64,000 nt of DNA from Beijerinckiaceae bacterium (GCA_004564215.1 CP024846.1:1488001-1552000), one strand, 5' to 3'. Positions 28,747 to 38,144 are shown, counted from the first letter of the stretch. A program made the numbers and translations. Notes: a model not told the origin generated them from the sequence alone.

Positions 28747-29601
28747 TCAATGCGAGGACGTCGCGGTCACATCGGAAGGCTCGATTGAAAATTCGATGGC
28801 ATCGATTTCCGCGGCGCCCGCCAATGTCATCAACGCGACGTGAAACGGCACCACAACATGAGCCCGTGGAATCGGGGCGAGCCACGCCTCGATATTGCGG
28901 TTTTCGGCCATGAATCTCGTCGATTTGGAGTCGCGCTTATGGCCGGAGATCGGCGTGTAGCGGGCCGCACAGACCGTGACCGGGCCGGAATAGCCTTTGA
29001 CCGAAACCCCCCTGATCCCGACATAACGGAGCGTGACGTCGAAACGAACGTAGCCGTCATAAACCGGGATGGTTCGGTTGCAGGCTGCCGGTCCGACCAA
29101 GGGTTGGCCCTCGGGAACGGCCATGATCAACGCGCTCGTGGGATCAAGAATGTTGTGCTTGTTGGCCTCGGTCACCGGAATGCGACCTTCCCGGTCCTCG
29201 AAAGGCGGATAGATCTCTACGGCTTTGACGTTTCCGGCATCGAGCGACATCCGAACCGTACGGGTGCCTTGGGTATTCGCGGACGTCGTCGCATAGGTGG
29301 AGGGGGCGACGCCGGTCTTGCGGACGGCACCGCTCGAAGCCAGCGCGAGCTTCACATTGGCGACCATGGCCGCGACGCCGGTCAGCTTGGCACTCAGGTC
29401 GATTCGATAATTTGTCGGATTGACGGTTCCGACGGCTGCCGCTTCCCCGATATGAAAACCAATCAGGCTCACGCTGTAGCGCGCCCGAAATTCATCGGCC
29501 TTCCCCGACGTCAGGCCAAGGCAAAAAACAACCGCGCAAACAAGGGCGAACTCCAGGATCAACCCGTGCCGCAAAAGAAGATTTCCTTGAAAAATAGCCA
29601 T
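28747..29601 (-). CDS. DUF3108 periplasmic protein
   Basis: The 284-residue protein has an N-terminal hydrophobic segment (LILEFALVCAVVFCLGL) with a cleavage-like ADEFRA, then a beta-rich domain typical of DUF3108: YSVSLIGFHIGEAAAVG, NYRIDLSAKLTG and CAARYTPISGHKRDS. The family is expected in the periplasm; its role is undefined. In many Rhizobiales the gene lies between rpmB and the large helicase; the helicase is nearby, but rpmB was not found upstream. Confidence 0.8.
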   Translation of the reverse strand: MAIFQGNLLLRHGLILEFALVCAVVFCLGLTSGKADEFRARYSVSLIGFHIGEAAAVGTVNPTNYRIDLSAKLTGVAAMVANVKLALASSGAVRKTGVAPSTYATTSANTQGTRTVRMSLDAGNVKAVEIYPPFEDREGRIPVTEANKHNILDPTSALIMAVPEGQPLVGPAACNRTIPVYDGYVRFDVTLRYVGIRGVSVKGYSGPVTVCAARYTPISGHKRDSKSTRFMAENRNIEAWLAPIPRAHVVVPFHVALMTLAGAAEIDAIEFSIEPSDVTATSSH

Positions 29602-29957
29602 TTAGCGGCAACCATGATCAAAGAGCACAAACAACGAAAATTGTTTCACAAATCCGCCGCTTTCATGGCCCGAAAGCCAGCGAATCGTGGCGCCCTAAGT
29701 GGCATGATAGCAGGATCGTAGGCAAGCGGCTACGAGGGCAACCCGCGCCGCTTGGCGACAGACTTCCCTCCTCATTTCGCGCTTGCCAAACGCCGAAAGA
29801 CCCACTCCCATGGGGCGATTGTTTGGTGCAGAGTGCTTTCCCTCGTCGAACGTCTTTCGGTCGAAGGCCGTTCTCAAAACAAAGTTGGAGCAAGTCCTTG
29901 TCTCAAAAGCCTATTCATTTTTTCGGGGCTCGCTCCCATCGGCCAACAACCGGGTCA
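29602..29957. other. Divergent intergenic region without a recognised gene
   Basis: The 356 bases separate the divergent DUF3108 and Inh-like genes and should hold both promoters. I see no rpmB, although relatives carry it here, and no convincing RNA element. The open frames that cross it on the plus strand lack family features until the signal peptide at 29958. Confidence 0.5.
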
Positions 29958-30440
29958 ATGTCTATTCTCATCTCCCAGCCTTTGCGAATCAGGGGTTGGA
30001 GCTTAGCCGTTGCCGCAAGCCTTTTTGCGTATTCGGCCGGTTTCGCCGACGCGGTCCCGTATGCGGCATTTTTACCCAAGCTTGTCGGTGAGGGGATTTC
30101 GCAGGTCAAACTCAAGGCAAAGCCGAGTTCCCAAGGCGGAACGACGCCCAGCGAAGTCGCGGGACGCTATGCCATTTTGCGAGAGGGTGGCAAGGATACC
30201 GGGTGCATGCTGACCCTGGACGGACAGGTGAAGGCGCGAGGCGGCGACAAGGCCACCCTATCGCCCGCGTGCCGGGATCAGGGGATCGTGATTTTCGATC
30301 CGATGGCTTGGCGCATCGTGGATGGCCGTCTCGTCTTGACCGCGCGCAAGGGACACATCACCCATCTCGACGCGCAACCGGACGGCACCTGGAAAAAAGA
30401 TGCGAGCGAAGGCAAAGGCCTTAGCCTGAAGAAATTATAA
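29958..30440 (+). CDS. Inh/AprI-type protease inhibitor-like secreted protein
   Basis: The 160-residue protein starts with a signal peptide (WSLAVAASLFAYSAGFADA) and has a C-terminal domain that resembles the AprI/Inh beta-barrel: EVAGRYAILREGGKDTGCMLTLDG, a second cysteine in LSPACRDQG, and WRIVDGRLVLTARKG. The two cysteines fit the disulfide of this family. Such proteins inhibit secreted metalloproteases or, in Rhizobiales, occur as outer-membrane lipoproteins of the Omp19 kind; no lipobox is evident here. The start is chosen for the signal peptide. Confidence 0.72.
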   Translation: MSILISQPLRIRGWSLAVAASLFAYSAGFADAVPYAAFLPKLVGEGISQVKLKAKPSSQGGTTPSEVAGRYAILREGGKDTGCMLTLDGQVKARGGDKATLSPACRDQGIVIFDPMAWRIVDGRLVLTARKGHITHLDAQPDGTWKKDASEGKGLSLKKL

Positions 30441-30449
30441 GTGCCCAAT

Positions 30450-30494
30450 CTCAGATAAGGCGAGGCCGCGAATCAGCGCGGCCTCGCTTCTGAG
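30450..30494. terminator. Strong hairpin between converging genes
   Basis: Perfect 11-base arms GCGAGGCCGCG (30460-30470) and CGCGGCCTCGC (30477-30487) flank a 6-base loop; an outer CTCAGA/TCTGAG pair extends the stem. It sits in the 66 bases between the stops of the Inh-like and KGG genes and can serve both strands, although T-runs are lacking. Confidence 0.6.
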
Positions 30495-30506
30495 CCGCAC
30501 ATAACA

Positions 30507-30803
30507 TTAGCCTTCGACGACTGGTTTTTTGGGTCCACCGTGCGAGGCATGACCGCCCTTGCGTCCTGCTTCGGATGCAAGCGTATGGTTGCGCGAAAAG
30601 CTGCGCTTGTTGGGGTTGACGCTCTGGCCACCCTTACGCCCAGCTTCCGCCGCGAGTCTCGGGTTCTGGGAAAAGCTGCGCTTTTCGTGCGGCACGCTCT
30701 CGCCACCCTTGCGCGCGATCGCCCGCTGCTTTTCCGGATCCATGGAGGCAAAGCCTCGTGTCGAGACGGACGACTTCTTGGGAGATTCCGCTGAAGAGTT
30801 CAT
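30507..30803 (-). CDS. KGG-repeat stress-induced protein
   Basis: The 98-residue hydrophilic protein contains three KGG motifs (IARKGGESV, AGRKGGQSV, AGRKGGHAS) separated by a repeated KRSFSxN unit, plus GFASMDPEKQRAIA near the start. This is the KGG/Con-10 family, related to GsiB, associated with desiccation and general stress. The ATG at 30803 follows GAGAGGAACA. The protein is expected to be intrinsically disordered. Regulation by the general stress response is likely from family knowledge but no promoter was identified. Confidence 0.88.
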   Translation of the reverse strand: MNSSAESPKKSSVSTRGFASMDPEKQRAIARKGGESVPHEKRSFSQNPRLAAEAGRKGGQSVNPNKRSFSRNHTLASEAGRKGGHASHGGPKKPVVEG

Positions 30804-31067
30804 TGTTCCTCTCTCGAAATGACTGTTCCACTCTAAATAGGTAATGTTTTGCACCGTTAAAGGTTGCCCGGATGCTTTCAAGTTCACGTGACCGGCAAAA
30901 GACGCCATGAATTGACGGCTAAGCCATCACTCGCAATTGAAACGAGGCAATTCTCGTTAAGCCGACCTGGCGCGGGCCGAGGTGTCAGACCGCACCCTCA
31001 ATAGGTCCAGCCGACTCAAACGGACTGTAAGTTGAAAAGGATAACGTCTTCTTGATCGGGAAGTCTC

Positions 31068-32453
31068 ATGTCCTACGCAAGCCATGCCGGCCGCACGAGA
31101 TATGCTTTTGGCGATTTGCGGACGCTGCTCGCCCAAGCTTCGCCTGATCGCGCCGGCGACCGGCTCGCCGGGCTCGCGGCCCCCAGCGATGCGGCGCGCG
31201 TCGCGGCGCGCATGGCCCTGGCCGATGTCCCGCTAAGGCGGTTTCTGGACGATCCGCTCATTCCCTACGAGGCCGACGAGGTGACAAGGCTCATCCTCGA
31301 TTCGCACGACGTATCCGCCTTCGCGCCCATCGCTGCCATGACCATCGGGGATTTTCGCGATTTTCTGCTGTCCGACGAAGCGACAACCGCGACGCTGAGC
31401 GGCCTGGCCGCTGGCATAACACCCGAAATGGCCGCGGCTGTCTCAAAGCTCATGCGCAATCAGGATCTGATCGCCGTCGCGCGAAAGCTTTCCGTGGTCA
31501 CGCGGTTTCGAACGACGATCGGCCTGCCGGGCCGGCTGGCCGTGCGCATCCAGCCCAATCACCCCAGCGATGATCTGTCCGGCATCGGAGCCTCTATTCT
31601 TGACGGTTTGATGTACGGCTGCGGAGACGCCTGCATCGGCATCAATCCCGCGACCGACAGCGCCAAGCAGGCCATGCTGCTGCTTGAGCGGATCGAAGAC
31701 CTGCGCCTGCGGTTCGATATTCCGGTCCAATCCTGCGTGCTTGCGCATGTCACGACGACCTTGCAGGTGATCGAGAGGAAGGGTCCGGTCGATCTTGTCT
31801 TTCAGTCGATCGCGGGGTCGCAGGCAGCCAATCGTTCGTTCGGCGTGGACCTCGCGCTGCTTGACGAAGCCCTTGATGCCGTCCGATCGTTGAACCGCGC
31901 CGAACCCGGCGCCAATCTCATGTATTTCGAAACCGGCCAGGGGGCGGCGCTGTCCGCCGAGGCGCACCACGGTGTCGACCAACAAACGATGGAAGCCCGC
32001 GCTTATGCGGTGGCGCGGCGCTATGCGCCCCTGCTGATCAATACGGTCGTTGGATTTATCGGCCCCGAATATCTTTTCAACGGCAAGGAAATCATCCGCG
32101 CCGGCCTTGAGGATCATTTCTGCGGCAAGCTCCTCGGCCTGCCGATGGGTGTCGACGTCTGCTATACCAACCATGCCGAGGCGGATCAGGATGATATGGA
32201 TACCCTCTTGACCTTGCTCGGCGTTGCCGGCTGCAGCTACATCATGGGCGTGCCCGGCGCCGACGACATCATGCTCGGCTACCAATCGACCTCCTATCAT
32301 GACGCGCTTTACCTGCGGTCCGTCCTTGGCCTGCGGCCGGCTCCGGAGTTCGAGACCTGGCTCAAATCGTTCGGAATTATGGACGTCGCTGCGCGGGTAC
32401 GCCCGAGCCCGCAGAACCGCGCGGCGCAACTGCTCGGCGCGGCGCGGCGATGA
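31068..32453 (+). CDS. eutB: Ethanolamine ammonia-lyase large subunit
   Basis: EutB is the catalytic, adenosylcobalamin-dependent subunit that converts ethanolamine to acetaldehyde and ammonia. The 461-residue protein shows family motifs: FLLSDEATTATLSGLAAGITPEM, DDLSGIGASILDGLMYGCGDACIGINPA, LMYFETGQGAALSAEAHHGVDQQTMEARAY and GVDVCYTNHAEADQDDMD. It overlaps eutC by four bases. No microcompartment shell, EutA reactivase or permease gene lies in the window, and no cobalamin riboswitch box was found in the 264 bases upstream. Confidence 0.97.
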   Translation: MSYASHAGRTRYAFGDLRTLLAQASPDRAGDRLAGLAAPSDAARVAARMALADVPLRRFLDDPLIPYEADEVTRLILDSHDVSAFAPIAAMTIGDFRDFLLSDEATTATLSGLAAGITPEMAAAVSKLMRNQDLIAVARKLSVVTRFRTTIGLPGRLAVRIQPNHPSDDLSGIGASILDGLMYGCGDACIGINPATDSAKQAMLLLERIEDLRLRFDIPVQSCVLAHVTTTLQVIERKGPVDLVFQSIAGSQAANRSFGVDLALLDEALDAVRSLNRAEPGANLMYFETGQGAALSAEAHHGVDQQTMEARAYAVARRYAPLLINTVVGFIGPEYLFNGKEIIRAGLEDHFCGKLLGLPMGVDVCYTNHAEADQDDMDTLLTLLGVAGCSYIMGVPGADDIMLGYQSTSYHDALYLRSVLGLRPAPEFETWLKSFGIMDVAARVRPSPQNRAAQLLGAARR

Positions 32454-33202
32454 AATCCAGCACCGATTTTTGGAGCTTTTTGCGCGAGTCGACGACCGCG
32501 CGGATCGCTCTTGGCCGCACCGGCGATGCGTTGCCGACAGACCGTGTTCTCGAATTTCAACTGGCGCATGCGCACGCCCGCGATGCGGTTCAAGCCAATC
32601 TCGATGACGCAAGCCTGATGGGGGAGCTTGCCGATTGGAGGCCGGTTCTTGTCCATAGCCGCGCCGCGGACCGGATGATCTTTTTGCAGAGGCCCGATCT
32701 CGGCCGCCGCCTCTCCGGCACTTCGGAGGCAGCATTATCGGCCGGCGCTTATGACGCCACGATCGTCATCGCCGATGGGCTCTCCGCAACGGCTGTCCAG
32801 CGTCAGGCGGCCCGTCTCTGCAAATTGCTGCTGGCAACGCCAAACCTCAATTTTGCGCCGCCGGTCATTGCGTTGCAGGCGCGCGTCGGCTTAGGGGATG
32901 AAATCGCGGCGAAGCAAGGCGCCAAGATGGTTGTGGTGTTGATTGGCGAGCGTCCGGGCCTTTCGGCCTGCGATAGTCTTGGCGCCTACATCACCTTTGA
33001 TCCGAAGCCGGGCCTCACCAAGGACGCCGATCGCAATTGTGTTTCGAATATCCGGAACGATGGACTTTCGCTGGAAAGCGCGAGCCGGCGCATTCTCGCC
33101 ATCATGGCGCTGGCCAGAACCATAGGGCGCACCGGCACGGCACTGAAAGAAGATGAAGCGCTGGCTTTGATCCCGCAAGCACCGCAAACCGAGATGCCGT
33201 GA
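32450..33202 (+). CDS. eutC: Ethanolamine ammonia-lyase small subunit
   Basis: The 250-residue EutC partners EutB and contributes to cobalamin binding. Seen: LRESTTARIALGRTGDALPT near the start, FQLAHAHARDAVQ, VIVIADGLSATAVQRQA-like sequence near residue 105, and MVVVLIGERPGLSACDSLGAY near residue 165. It overlaps eutB (ATGA) and its stop codon abuts the stop of the converging aldo/keto reductase gene, with no base between them. Confidence 0.96.
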   Translation: MKSSTDFWSFLRESTTARIALGRTGDALPTDRVLEFQLAHAHARDAVQANLDDASLMGELADWRPVLVHSRAADRMIFLQRPDLGRRLSGTSEAALSAGAYDATIVIADGLSATAVQRQAARLCKLLLATPNLNFAPPVIALQARVGLGDEIAAKQGAKMVVVLIGERPGLSACDSLGAYITFDPKPGLTKDADRNCVSNIRNDGLSLESASRRILAIMALARTIGRTGTALKEDEALALIPQAPQTEMP

Positions 33203-34165
33203 TCAACGCTCGCCAATGAACGGAGCCAGAATTTCTTCCGCTTTGATCAAAAGCTCATCGGCAACCTGCGCTTCGGCGGCGCGGACATTTTCGACAATCT
33301 GTTCGGGACGACTTGCTCCGATGATGGCCGAGGCTACTTCCCTTCGGCGCAGCACAAAGGCAAGCGCGAATTGGGCGAGAGTCATGCCGGCTTCACCCTC
33401 GGCCACGCGCTTCACCTCTTGAACAGCCTCCAGGACCGGGGCTTCCAACCAGCGCTTCGGAACCATCGCTCCCATGGATTGATCGGCGGCTCTCGAGCTA
33501 TGTGGCATGGGCGCATTTGGCTTGTACTTGCCGGTCAAAACGCCCTGAGCGAGCGGCGACCATACGATTTGATTGATCCCAAGCTCGGCGCAGCGGGGAA
33601 AGATTTCCTCTTGCGGATACGGCCAGAGCATCGAGTATTGCGGCTGGCTGGAAATGAACCGCGCAACGCCCCCCATTTGCGCGGCCAATTCGATCTTGTC
33701 GAGCGGCCATTCGCTAAAGCCGATATAGCGTGTCTTGCCTTGCGCGACGGCCGCGGTCAAAGCCTGCATCGTTTCTTCGAGCGGCGTGTCCTCGTCGTAG
33801 CGATGGCATTGATAGAGGTCGACATAATCGGTCCGAAGCCGCCGCAGCGAATCATCAAGCTGCTTCACAATCTGGGCGCGCGACAGACCCCTGTCGGTGC
33901 TGCTCATGGCACCGAAAACCTTGGTCGCGAGCATGTAGGAACTGCGATCGATGCCTTCGAGCGCCTCTCCGACCACGATCTCGGCCGCGCCGCGGCCATA
34001 GACATTGGCGGTATCGAAAAAGTTAATGCCGAGATCGAGGGCTTTGTGGATGCACGCCGACGCTTGGCGCTTTTCCACGCCACCCGAATAGGTCAACCAA
34101 GAGCCCAGCGAAATGGCCGAAATCTGCAAATCGCTCGCACCGAGACGGCGGTACTTCAAACACAA
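33203..34165 (-). CDS. Aldo/keto reductase
   Basis: A 320-residue TIM-barrel NADPH oxidoreductase resembling the potassium-channel beta-subunit/YghZ group. Motifs: KYRRLGASDLQISAISLGSW, the catalytic Asp/Tyr in INFFDTANVYGRGAAEIV, the Lys in LATKVFG, the His in DLYQCHRYDED, and C-terminal cofactor residues in SAIIGASRPEQIVENV. The physiological substrate is unknown. It converges with eutC; a link to acetaldehyde reduction is possible but unproven. Confidence 0.92.
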   Translation of the reverse strand: MCLKYRRLGASDLQISAISLGSWLTYSGGVEKRQASACIHKALDLGINFFDTANVYGRGAAEIVVGEALEGIDRSSYMLATKVFGAMSSTDRGLSRAQIVKQLDDSLRRLRTDYVDLYQCHRYDEDTPLEETMQALTAAVAQGKTRYIGFSEWPLDKIELAAQMGGVARFISSQPQYSMLWPYPQEEIFPRCAELGINQIVWSPLAQGVLTGKYKPNAPMPHSSRAADQSMGAMVPKRWLEAPVLEAVQEVKRVAEGEAGMTLAQFALAFVLRRREVASAIIGASRPEQIVENVRAAEAQVADELLIKAEEILAPFIGER

Positions 34166-34377
34166 CCTCCGGGGTGAGGCTCACGCTCCGCCGACTGCAG
34201 GCTAGACCGGACCGAGCCAAAAACCGCTCGCACCGGAACTTAAAGTGGCCGGCGGCGCCGCGAACCCGGCGCCATGCCTATGCGATCTACCGCTCGGCCA
34301 AGATTGATTTCCTACCAGCCTCAAGAGGTCGGGTAACGAATATCTCCAAGTCGGCCTGACGCTACCGGCCAGTCGAC

Positions 34378-34692
34378 TTACTTGAGATGCTGAGCAAGAA
34401 ACTTGTTCATCTCGAACATTGTCACTTTATTCTTGCCGAACACCGCGGCCAACTTGTCGTCCGCGAGGATTTCCCGCTTATTGGCTTCGTTTTGAAGCTT
34501 GTGCTTCTTGATATATTCCCACATCTTGCTGACGACTTCGGTCCGCGGCAGCGGGTCTGATCCGACGACCGCCGCAAGCTCCTTCGACGGCTGCAGAGGC
34601 TTGGAGAAGGCACTTGTCGCGGGCTTAGCCTTTGCCGCCTTACCCCCGGACTTCCCGGCGGTGGTCTGCGACTTCTTATCTGTACTCGTCAT
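34378..34692 (-). CDS. SWIB/MDM2 domain protein
   Basis: A basic N-terminal tail rich in Lys, Ala and Thr (residues 1-35) precedes one SWIB domain (residues about 36-104): LQPSKELAAVVGSDPLPRTEV, MWEYIKKHKLQNEANKREI and KVTMFEMNKFLAQHL. Bacterial SWIB proteins are small chromatin-like DNA-binding candidates, found also in chlamydiae and Rhizobiales; function is unproven. The ATG at 34692 has GGAGG eight bases before it, so the longer frame from 34707 is rejected. Confidence 0.9.
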   Translation of the reverse strand: MTSTDKKSQTTAGKSGGKAAKAKPATSAFSKPLQPSKELAAVVGSDPLPRTEVVSKMWEYIKKHKLQNEANKREILADDKLAAVFGKNKVTMFEMNKFLAQHLK

Positions 34693-35096
34693 TCGGTCTG
34701 CCTCCAATTAATCATCTGCGCGGGCGAAGGCCATGGGATGGCGAAAGCGCTCGCGGGCGTCACGCTCTGTCCGCGACTCGTTTTCTCTCAACGAGCTTAC
34801 CACGACGGAACCCCAACCATCGCGCCCCGTCAAGCGAGGCGCGCATTGTTTGTGAGCGTATCGTCGTCGGAGTGCCATCTTCCCTATGGCCAATGCCAGG
34901 GCCAAAGGTGAATATAGACGGCCAGGGCCGCTTCGGAGAAACCCCCTTAACCTCTGATTCGTCTCACTAAGTTAAGCTAATTCTTGGGTTCCGCCGCTGT
35001 TTTTCGGCTCGAAATACTGAACGAAACCGAAAGTTTTGGGGAAAACCACTTTTGACGATCATTTACGAGGATTTTCCCTCGCAGAAGCCCCCACGG
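34693..35096. other. Intergenic region between rpoH and SWIB gene
   Basis: These 404 bases lie downstream of rpoH and upstream of the SWIB gene on the minus strand. A small stem CGAGG/CCTCG with a 6-base loop (35066-35081) lies 15 bases after the rpoH stop but has no T-run. I see no gene or RNA here. Confidence 0.5.
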
Positions 35097-35972
35097 TCAG
35101 GTCATGGCTTCGGCAGCGTCGGCCATATGGCGTCTGGTGAGAGCTTCGCGCAATTTCTCCATGGCTCGGCTCTCGATCTGGCGAACTCTTTCCTTCGAAA
35201 TGCCCAAACGGTCGCCCAGAGCTTCGAGCGTGGCCCCTTCCTCGGCGAGACGGCGCTCGCGGAGAATTCGCCTCTCGCGCTCGGAAAGGCCGGTCAGAGC
35301 TTCATTCAGCCAAGCGATCCGCCGGTCGGTATCGATCGAAAGACCCACAACCTCGTCCGGGCGCGGCTTGTCATCCACCAGAAATGCGATTCGCTCCGAG
35401 GTACCGGCCGAATCGCCCTCGCTGAGAGGCGCATTCAAGGAAAGATCGGGCCCGGCCAGGCGCGCATCCATCATTTCCACATCCGACCGGCTGACACCGA
35501 GAGACTCCGCAATATGATTGAAGACTTCGGTATTGAGCTGCCCCCCGCCGCTTTGGGCCAATTTCGCCCGCATCCGCCGAAGGTTGAAGAAAAGGGCTTT
35601 CTGCGCGGAGCTCGTCCCGCCCCGCACAATCGACCAATTATGCAAAACGTAATTTTGCATCGAGGCGCGGATCCACCATGTCGCATAGGTAGAAAAGCGC
35701 ACGTCGCGCTCGGGTTCGAACCGTGCCGCCGCCTCCAGCAGCCCGATGTGGCCTTCCTGGATCAGATCGGCGACCGACAAGCCATAGTGGCGAAATCGCA
35801 CCGCGAGGGCGATCACCAACCTCATATGGGCGCAGGTAAGCGCATGCATGGCCTCTTCGTCAGCGTTGTTTTTCCATCGCAACGCGAGTTCATGTTCCTC
35901 GTCACGCGCAAGGTAGGGAGCAGCCATTGCCGCAGTAAGAAATTGTTGCCCGACGCCAGCAAACTGAGCCAT
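35097..35972 (-). CDS. rpoH: RNA polymerase sigma-32 factor (RpoH2 type)
   Basis: The 291-residue sigma-70-family protein has region 2 (ADLIQEGHIGLLEAAARFEPE, FSTYATWWIRASMQNYVLHNWS), the RpoH box QKALFFNLRRMRAKL, and region 4 (ERRILRERRLAEEGATLEAL, ISKERVRQIESRAMEKLRE). Rhizobiales often have two RpoH proteins; the sequence resembles RpoH2, which in relatives serves oxidative and photooxidative stress. The gene stands alone between long intergenic regions. Which paralogue it is would need a tree. Confidence 0.93.
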   Translation of the reverse strand: MAQFAGVGQQFLTAAMAAPYLARDEEHELALRWKNNADEEAMHALTCAHMRLVIALAVRFRHYGLSVADLIQEGHIGLLEAAARFEPERDVRFSTYATWWIRASMQNYVLHNWSIVRGGTSSAQKALFFNLRRMRAKLAQSGGGQLNTEVFNHIAESLGVSRSDVEMMDARLAGPDLSLNAPLSEGDSAGTSERIAFLVDDKPRPDEVVGLSIDTDRRIAWLNEALTGLSERERRILRERRLAEEGATLEALGDRLGISKERVRQIESRAMEKLREALTRRHMADAAEAMT

Positions 35973-36370
35973 TGATCTCGCCTATTGCCCCGAATGCGCC
36001 TCACCGTCGGCGACCATGCCGACGCGAATCGCCCCCGCCCACCCGGCTGCGATGTCGATAAATGGGCGACGAGCTTCCCGTGTCTCGGCGCTGCCGCCGG
36101 AGGACTTTCAAAAGCTGCGTTGCTTCACTCTCCCCACCAGCCGGCTTGTCTTAAACGATTGCCCTGCGCGGCTGGTTCCACCTTTCCTCCCCTTGATTAT
36201 CCGCCAAGCGATCGATCCAACAATTCCGGGTAATTTGGGAAAACTGGAGAGCGGCCCGTCCACCGCAGCCTTATCGCTTGCTCATTGGCGGTCTCTCCCT
36301 CATATTTTGCAAATATTAGCACCCCGCCGCAACCAGCTCCGGCCTTGAACCGGACGTTTGGGAGAGTTCC
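35973..36370. other. Divergent intergenic region between rpoH and nfuA
   Basis: The 398 bases hold the promoters for two divergent genes. I could not identify a confident -35/-10 pair or an extended dyad, and no gene was recognised. Confidence 0.45.
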
Positions 36371-36934
36371 ATGTTTATCGAGACCCAGGCTACACCTAAT
36401 CCCGCAACCTTGAAGTTTTTGCCCGGCCGCCCCGTCATGACCCTTGGAACCCTGGACATCAGAAGTACCGAAGGCGCGGCGCAATCGCCGCTGGCTGAGG
36501 CGCTTTTTTCGATCGATGGGGTCTCCGGCGTGTTTTTCGGGTCCGATTTCATCTCGGTCACGAAATCCGCCGGCGAGTGGCAGGAACTCAAGCCCGTGGT
36601 GTTGGGCGCGATCATGGAGCATTTTGTTTCGGGCGAGCCGCTGCTCAATGAACAGGCAGAAACCTCGGTTGAAGGAGACGGCGAAGAGTTCTTCAAGGCC
36701 AGCGATGCCGAAACGGTGGCGTCGATCAAGAAGCTGATCGAAACGCATGTCCGGCCCGCCGTCGCCAATGACGGCGGCGACATAAAATTTCGCGGTTTCC
36801 GCGACGGAACCGTGTATCTCGCCATGAAGGGCTCATGTTCGGGCTGCCCTTCCTCGACTGCGACGCTTCGGCATGGGATCCAAAATTTGCTCAAACATTA
36901 TGTGCCCGATGTGCGCTCGGTCGAACAGATTTAA
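36371..36934 (+). CDS. NfuA-like Fe-S cluster carrier
   Basis: The 187-residue protein has an N-terminal Nfu scaffold domain (MFIETQATPNPATLKFLPG) and a C-terminal NifU-like domain with the CxxC cluster ligands in MKGSCSGCPSSTATLRHGI, after VRPAVANDGGDIKFRG. It delivers [4Fe-4S] clusters to target enzymes. MiaB, encoded in the next group of genes, is such a target in principle. GGGAGAG precedes the ATG. It lies 33 bases upstream of tsaB. Confidence 0.94.
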   Translation: MFIETQATPNPATLKFLPGRPVMTLGTLDIRSTEGAAQSPLAEALFSIDGVSGVFFGSDFISVTKSAGEWQELKPVVLGAIMEHFVSGEPLLNEQAETSVEGDGEEFFKASDAETVASIKKLIETHVRPAVANDGGDIKFRGFRDGTVYLAMKGSCSGCPSSTATLRHGIQNLLKHYVPDVRSVEQI

Positions 36935-36967
36935 GTCCGGGCGGTCCGCCCCGAACGGACGGCCGGC

Positions 36968-37657
36968 ATGAAGATACTCGCGATCGACACGGCGCTTCCC
37001 GCCATTTCTGCCTGTGTCCTCGATGATTCGGCCGAAACCCCCGAGGCCCAAGAGACCATCCCCATGGAGCGGGGCCATGCCGAGGCGCTGCTTCCCTTGA
37101 TCGACCGGGTCATGGCTCGCGTCGAGGGGGGCTTCGAGTCCTTGGGGCGGGTCGCCGTCACGGTCGGCCCCGGCTCGTTCACCGGACTGCGTGTCGGCAT
37201 CGCCGCCGCCCGGGCGATCGGGATCGCCTGCGAGGTTCCGGTAACCGGCGTGTCGACGCTCGCCGCCCTTGCCGCGCCGCTGATCCTGGAACAAAAGCCC
37301 GGCCTGGTCGCCGTGGCAATCGATGCCCGTCATGGCAATGTGTATTTCGCGGCGTTCGGGCCGGATGGCAGGGCAATCCTGTCGCCCCGGATCGCGACGG
37401 TCCGCGAGGCTGTGCGCTCGCTTGGCGCGGGCCCGGTCCGGCTTGCCGGGTCGGGCGCCCAGTTGCTCGCGATCGAGGCCGCGGCGACGGGAACCGAAGC
37501 CGAAATTGCCCGCGAGAATGTCGGCGTAGAAATTGTTTTCGTAGCCAAACTCGGCCTTCTCGCCGACCCGGTCATGGCCCCGCCCCGGCCGTTGTACCTC
37601 AAGGCGCCGGATATCAAGCGGCCAGATGCGTCGCAGTTTCCAACACCGCCGCCATGA
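36968..37657 (+). CDS. tsaB: tRNA threonylcarbamoyladenosine biosynthesis protein TsaB
   Basis: The 229-residue protein has the ASKHA-type fold of TsaB: MKILAIDTALPAISACVL at the start, EALLPLIDRVMARVEG and VTVGPGSFTGLRVGIAAARAIG near residue 65. TsaB scaffolds TsaD and TsaE in formation of t6A at position 37 of ANN-decoding tRNAs. It stops seven bases before the ATG chosen for rimI. Confidence 0.94.
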   Translation: MKILAIDTALPAISACVLDDSAETPEAQETIPMERGHAEALLPLIDRVMARVEGGFESLGRVAVTVGPGSFTGLRVGIAAARAIGIACEVPVTGVSTLAALAAPLILEQKPGLVAVAIDARHGNVYFAAFGPDGRAILSPRIATVREAVRSLGAGPVRLAGSGAQLLAIEAAATGTEAEIARENVGVEIVFVAKLGLLADPVMAPPRPLYLKAPDIKRPDASQFPTPPP

Positions 37658-37664
37658 ACGCAAA

Positions 37665-38144
37665 ATGATCACTTGGCCCAGGACGGTCTCGCCCTTTATC
37701 CGCCAAATCGGCGCCGAGCGGAGTGCCGAATGCGCGGCCATCCATGCATCGAGCTTTGCGTTTCCGTGGCAGGAAGCCGATTTCGAACAGCTTTTTCTCG
37801 CTCCCGAGACCTTCGCCGATGGTGCCATCGAGGCCAAGGAGGAGAAGCTTGCCGGGTTTGTTCTCTCCCGCTTCGCGGCGGACGAAGCGGAAATTCTGAC
37901 CATCGCCGTTGCGCCGGAATGGCGTCGCTGCGGGGTCGGCACTTTGCTTCTGGCGCCACATTTGGCCGGATTGGCGGCCCTGAGGGTCAATCGATTGTTT
38001 CTTGAGGTCGATGCCGAAAATGTCGCCGCCCGCGCACTTTATGCGAGCTTTGGGTTCGAGCAGGTGGGCGAGCGCAAAGCCTATTACCGCACCGCTGACG
38101 ATCGGCTCGCGGCGGCTCTCGTTATGCGTCTCGAACTGCTATAA
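37665..38144 (+). CDS. rimI: Ribosomal protein alanine N-acetyltransferase RimI
   Basis: The 159-residue GNAT-fold enzyme has the acetyl-CoA loop ILTIAVAPEWRRCGVGTLLL near residues 76-95 and the C-terminal VDAENVAARALYASFGF motif. RimI acetylates the N-terminus of ribosomal protein S18. The ATG at 37665 (MITWPRT) is favoured over one at 37626 within tsaB. In many relatives fur/mur follows; here miaB comes next. Confidence 0.92.
   Translation: MITWPRTVSPFIRQIGAERSAECAAIHASSFAFPWQEADFEQLFLAPETFADGAIEAKEEKLAGFVLSRFAADEAEILTIAVAPEWRRCGVGTLLLAPHLAGLAALRVNRLFLEVDAENVAARALYASFGFEQVGERKAYYRTADDRLAAALVMRLELL

Noticed and set aside
30804-31067. Cobalamin riboswitch upstream of eutBC
   Set aside because: No B12-box-like sequence was found, although the enzyme needs adenosylcobalamin.
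34230-34320. tRNA-like fragment on the minus strand (GCGGTAGATCGC and GGGTTCG elements)
   Set aside because: No matching acceptor stem or proper T-loop could be built, so no tRNA is called.
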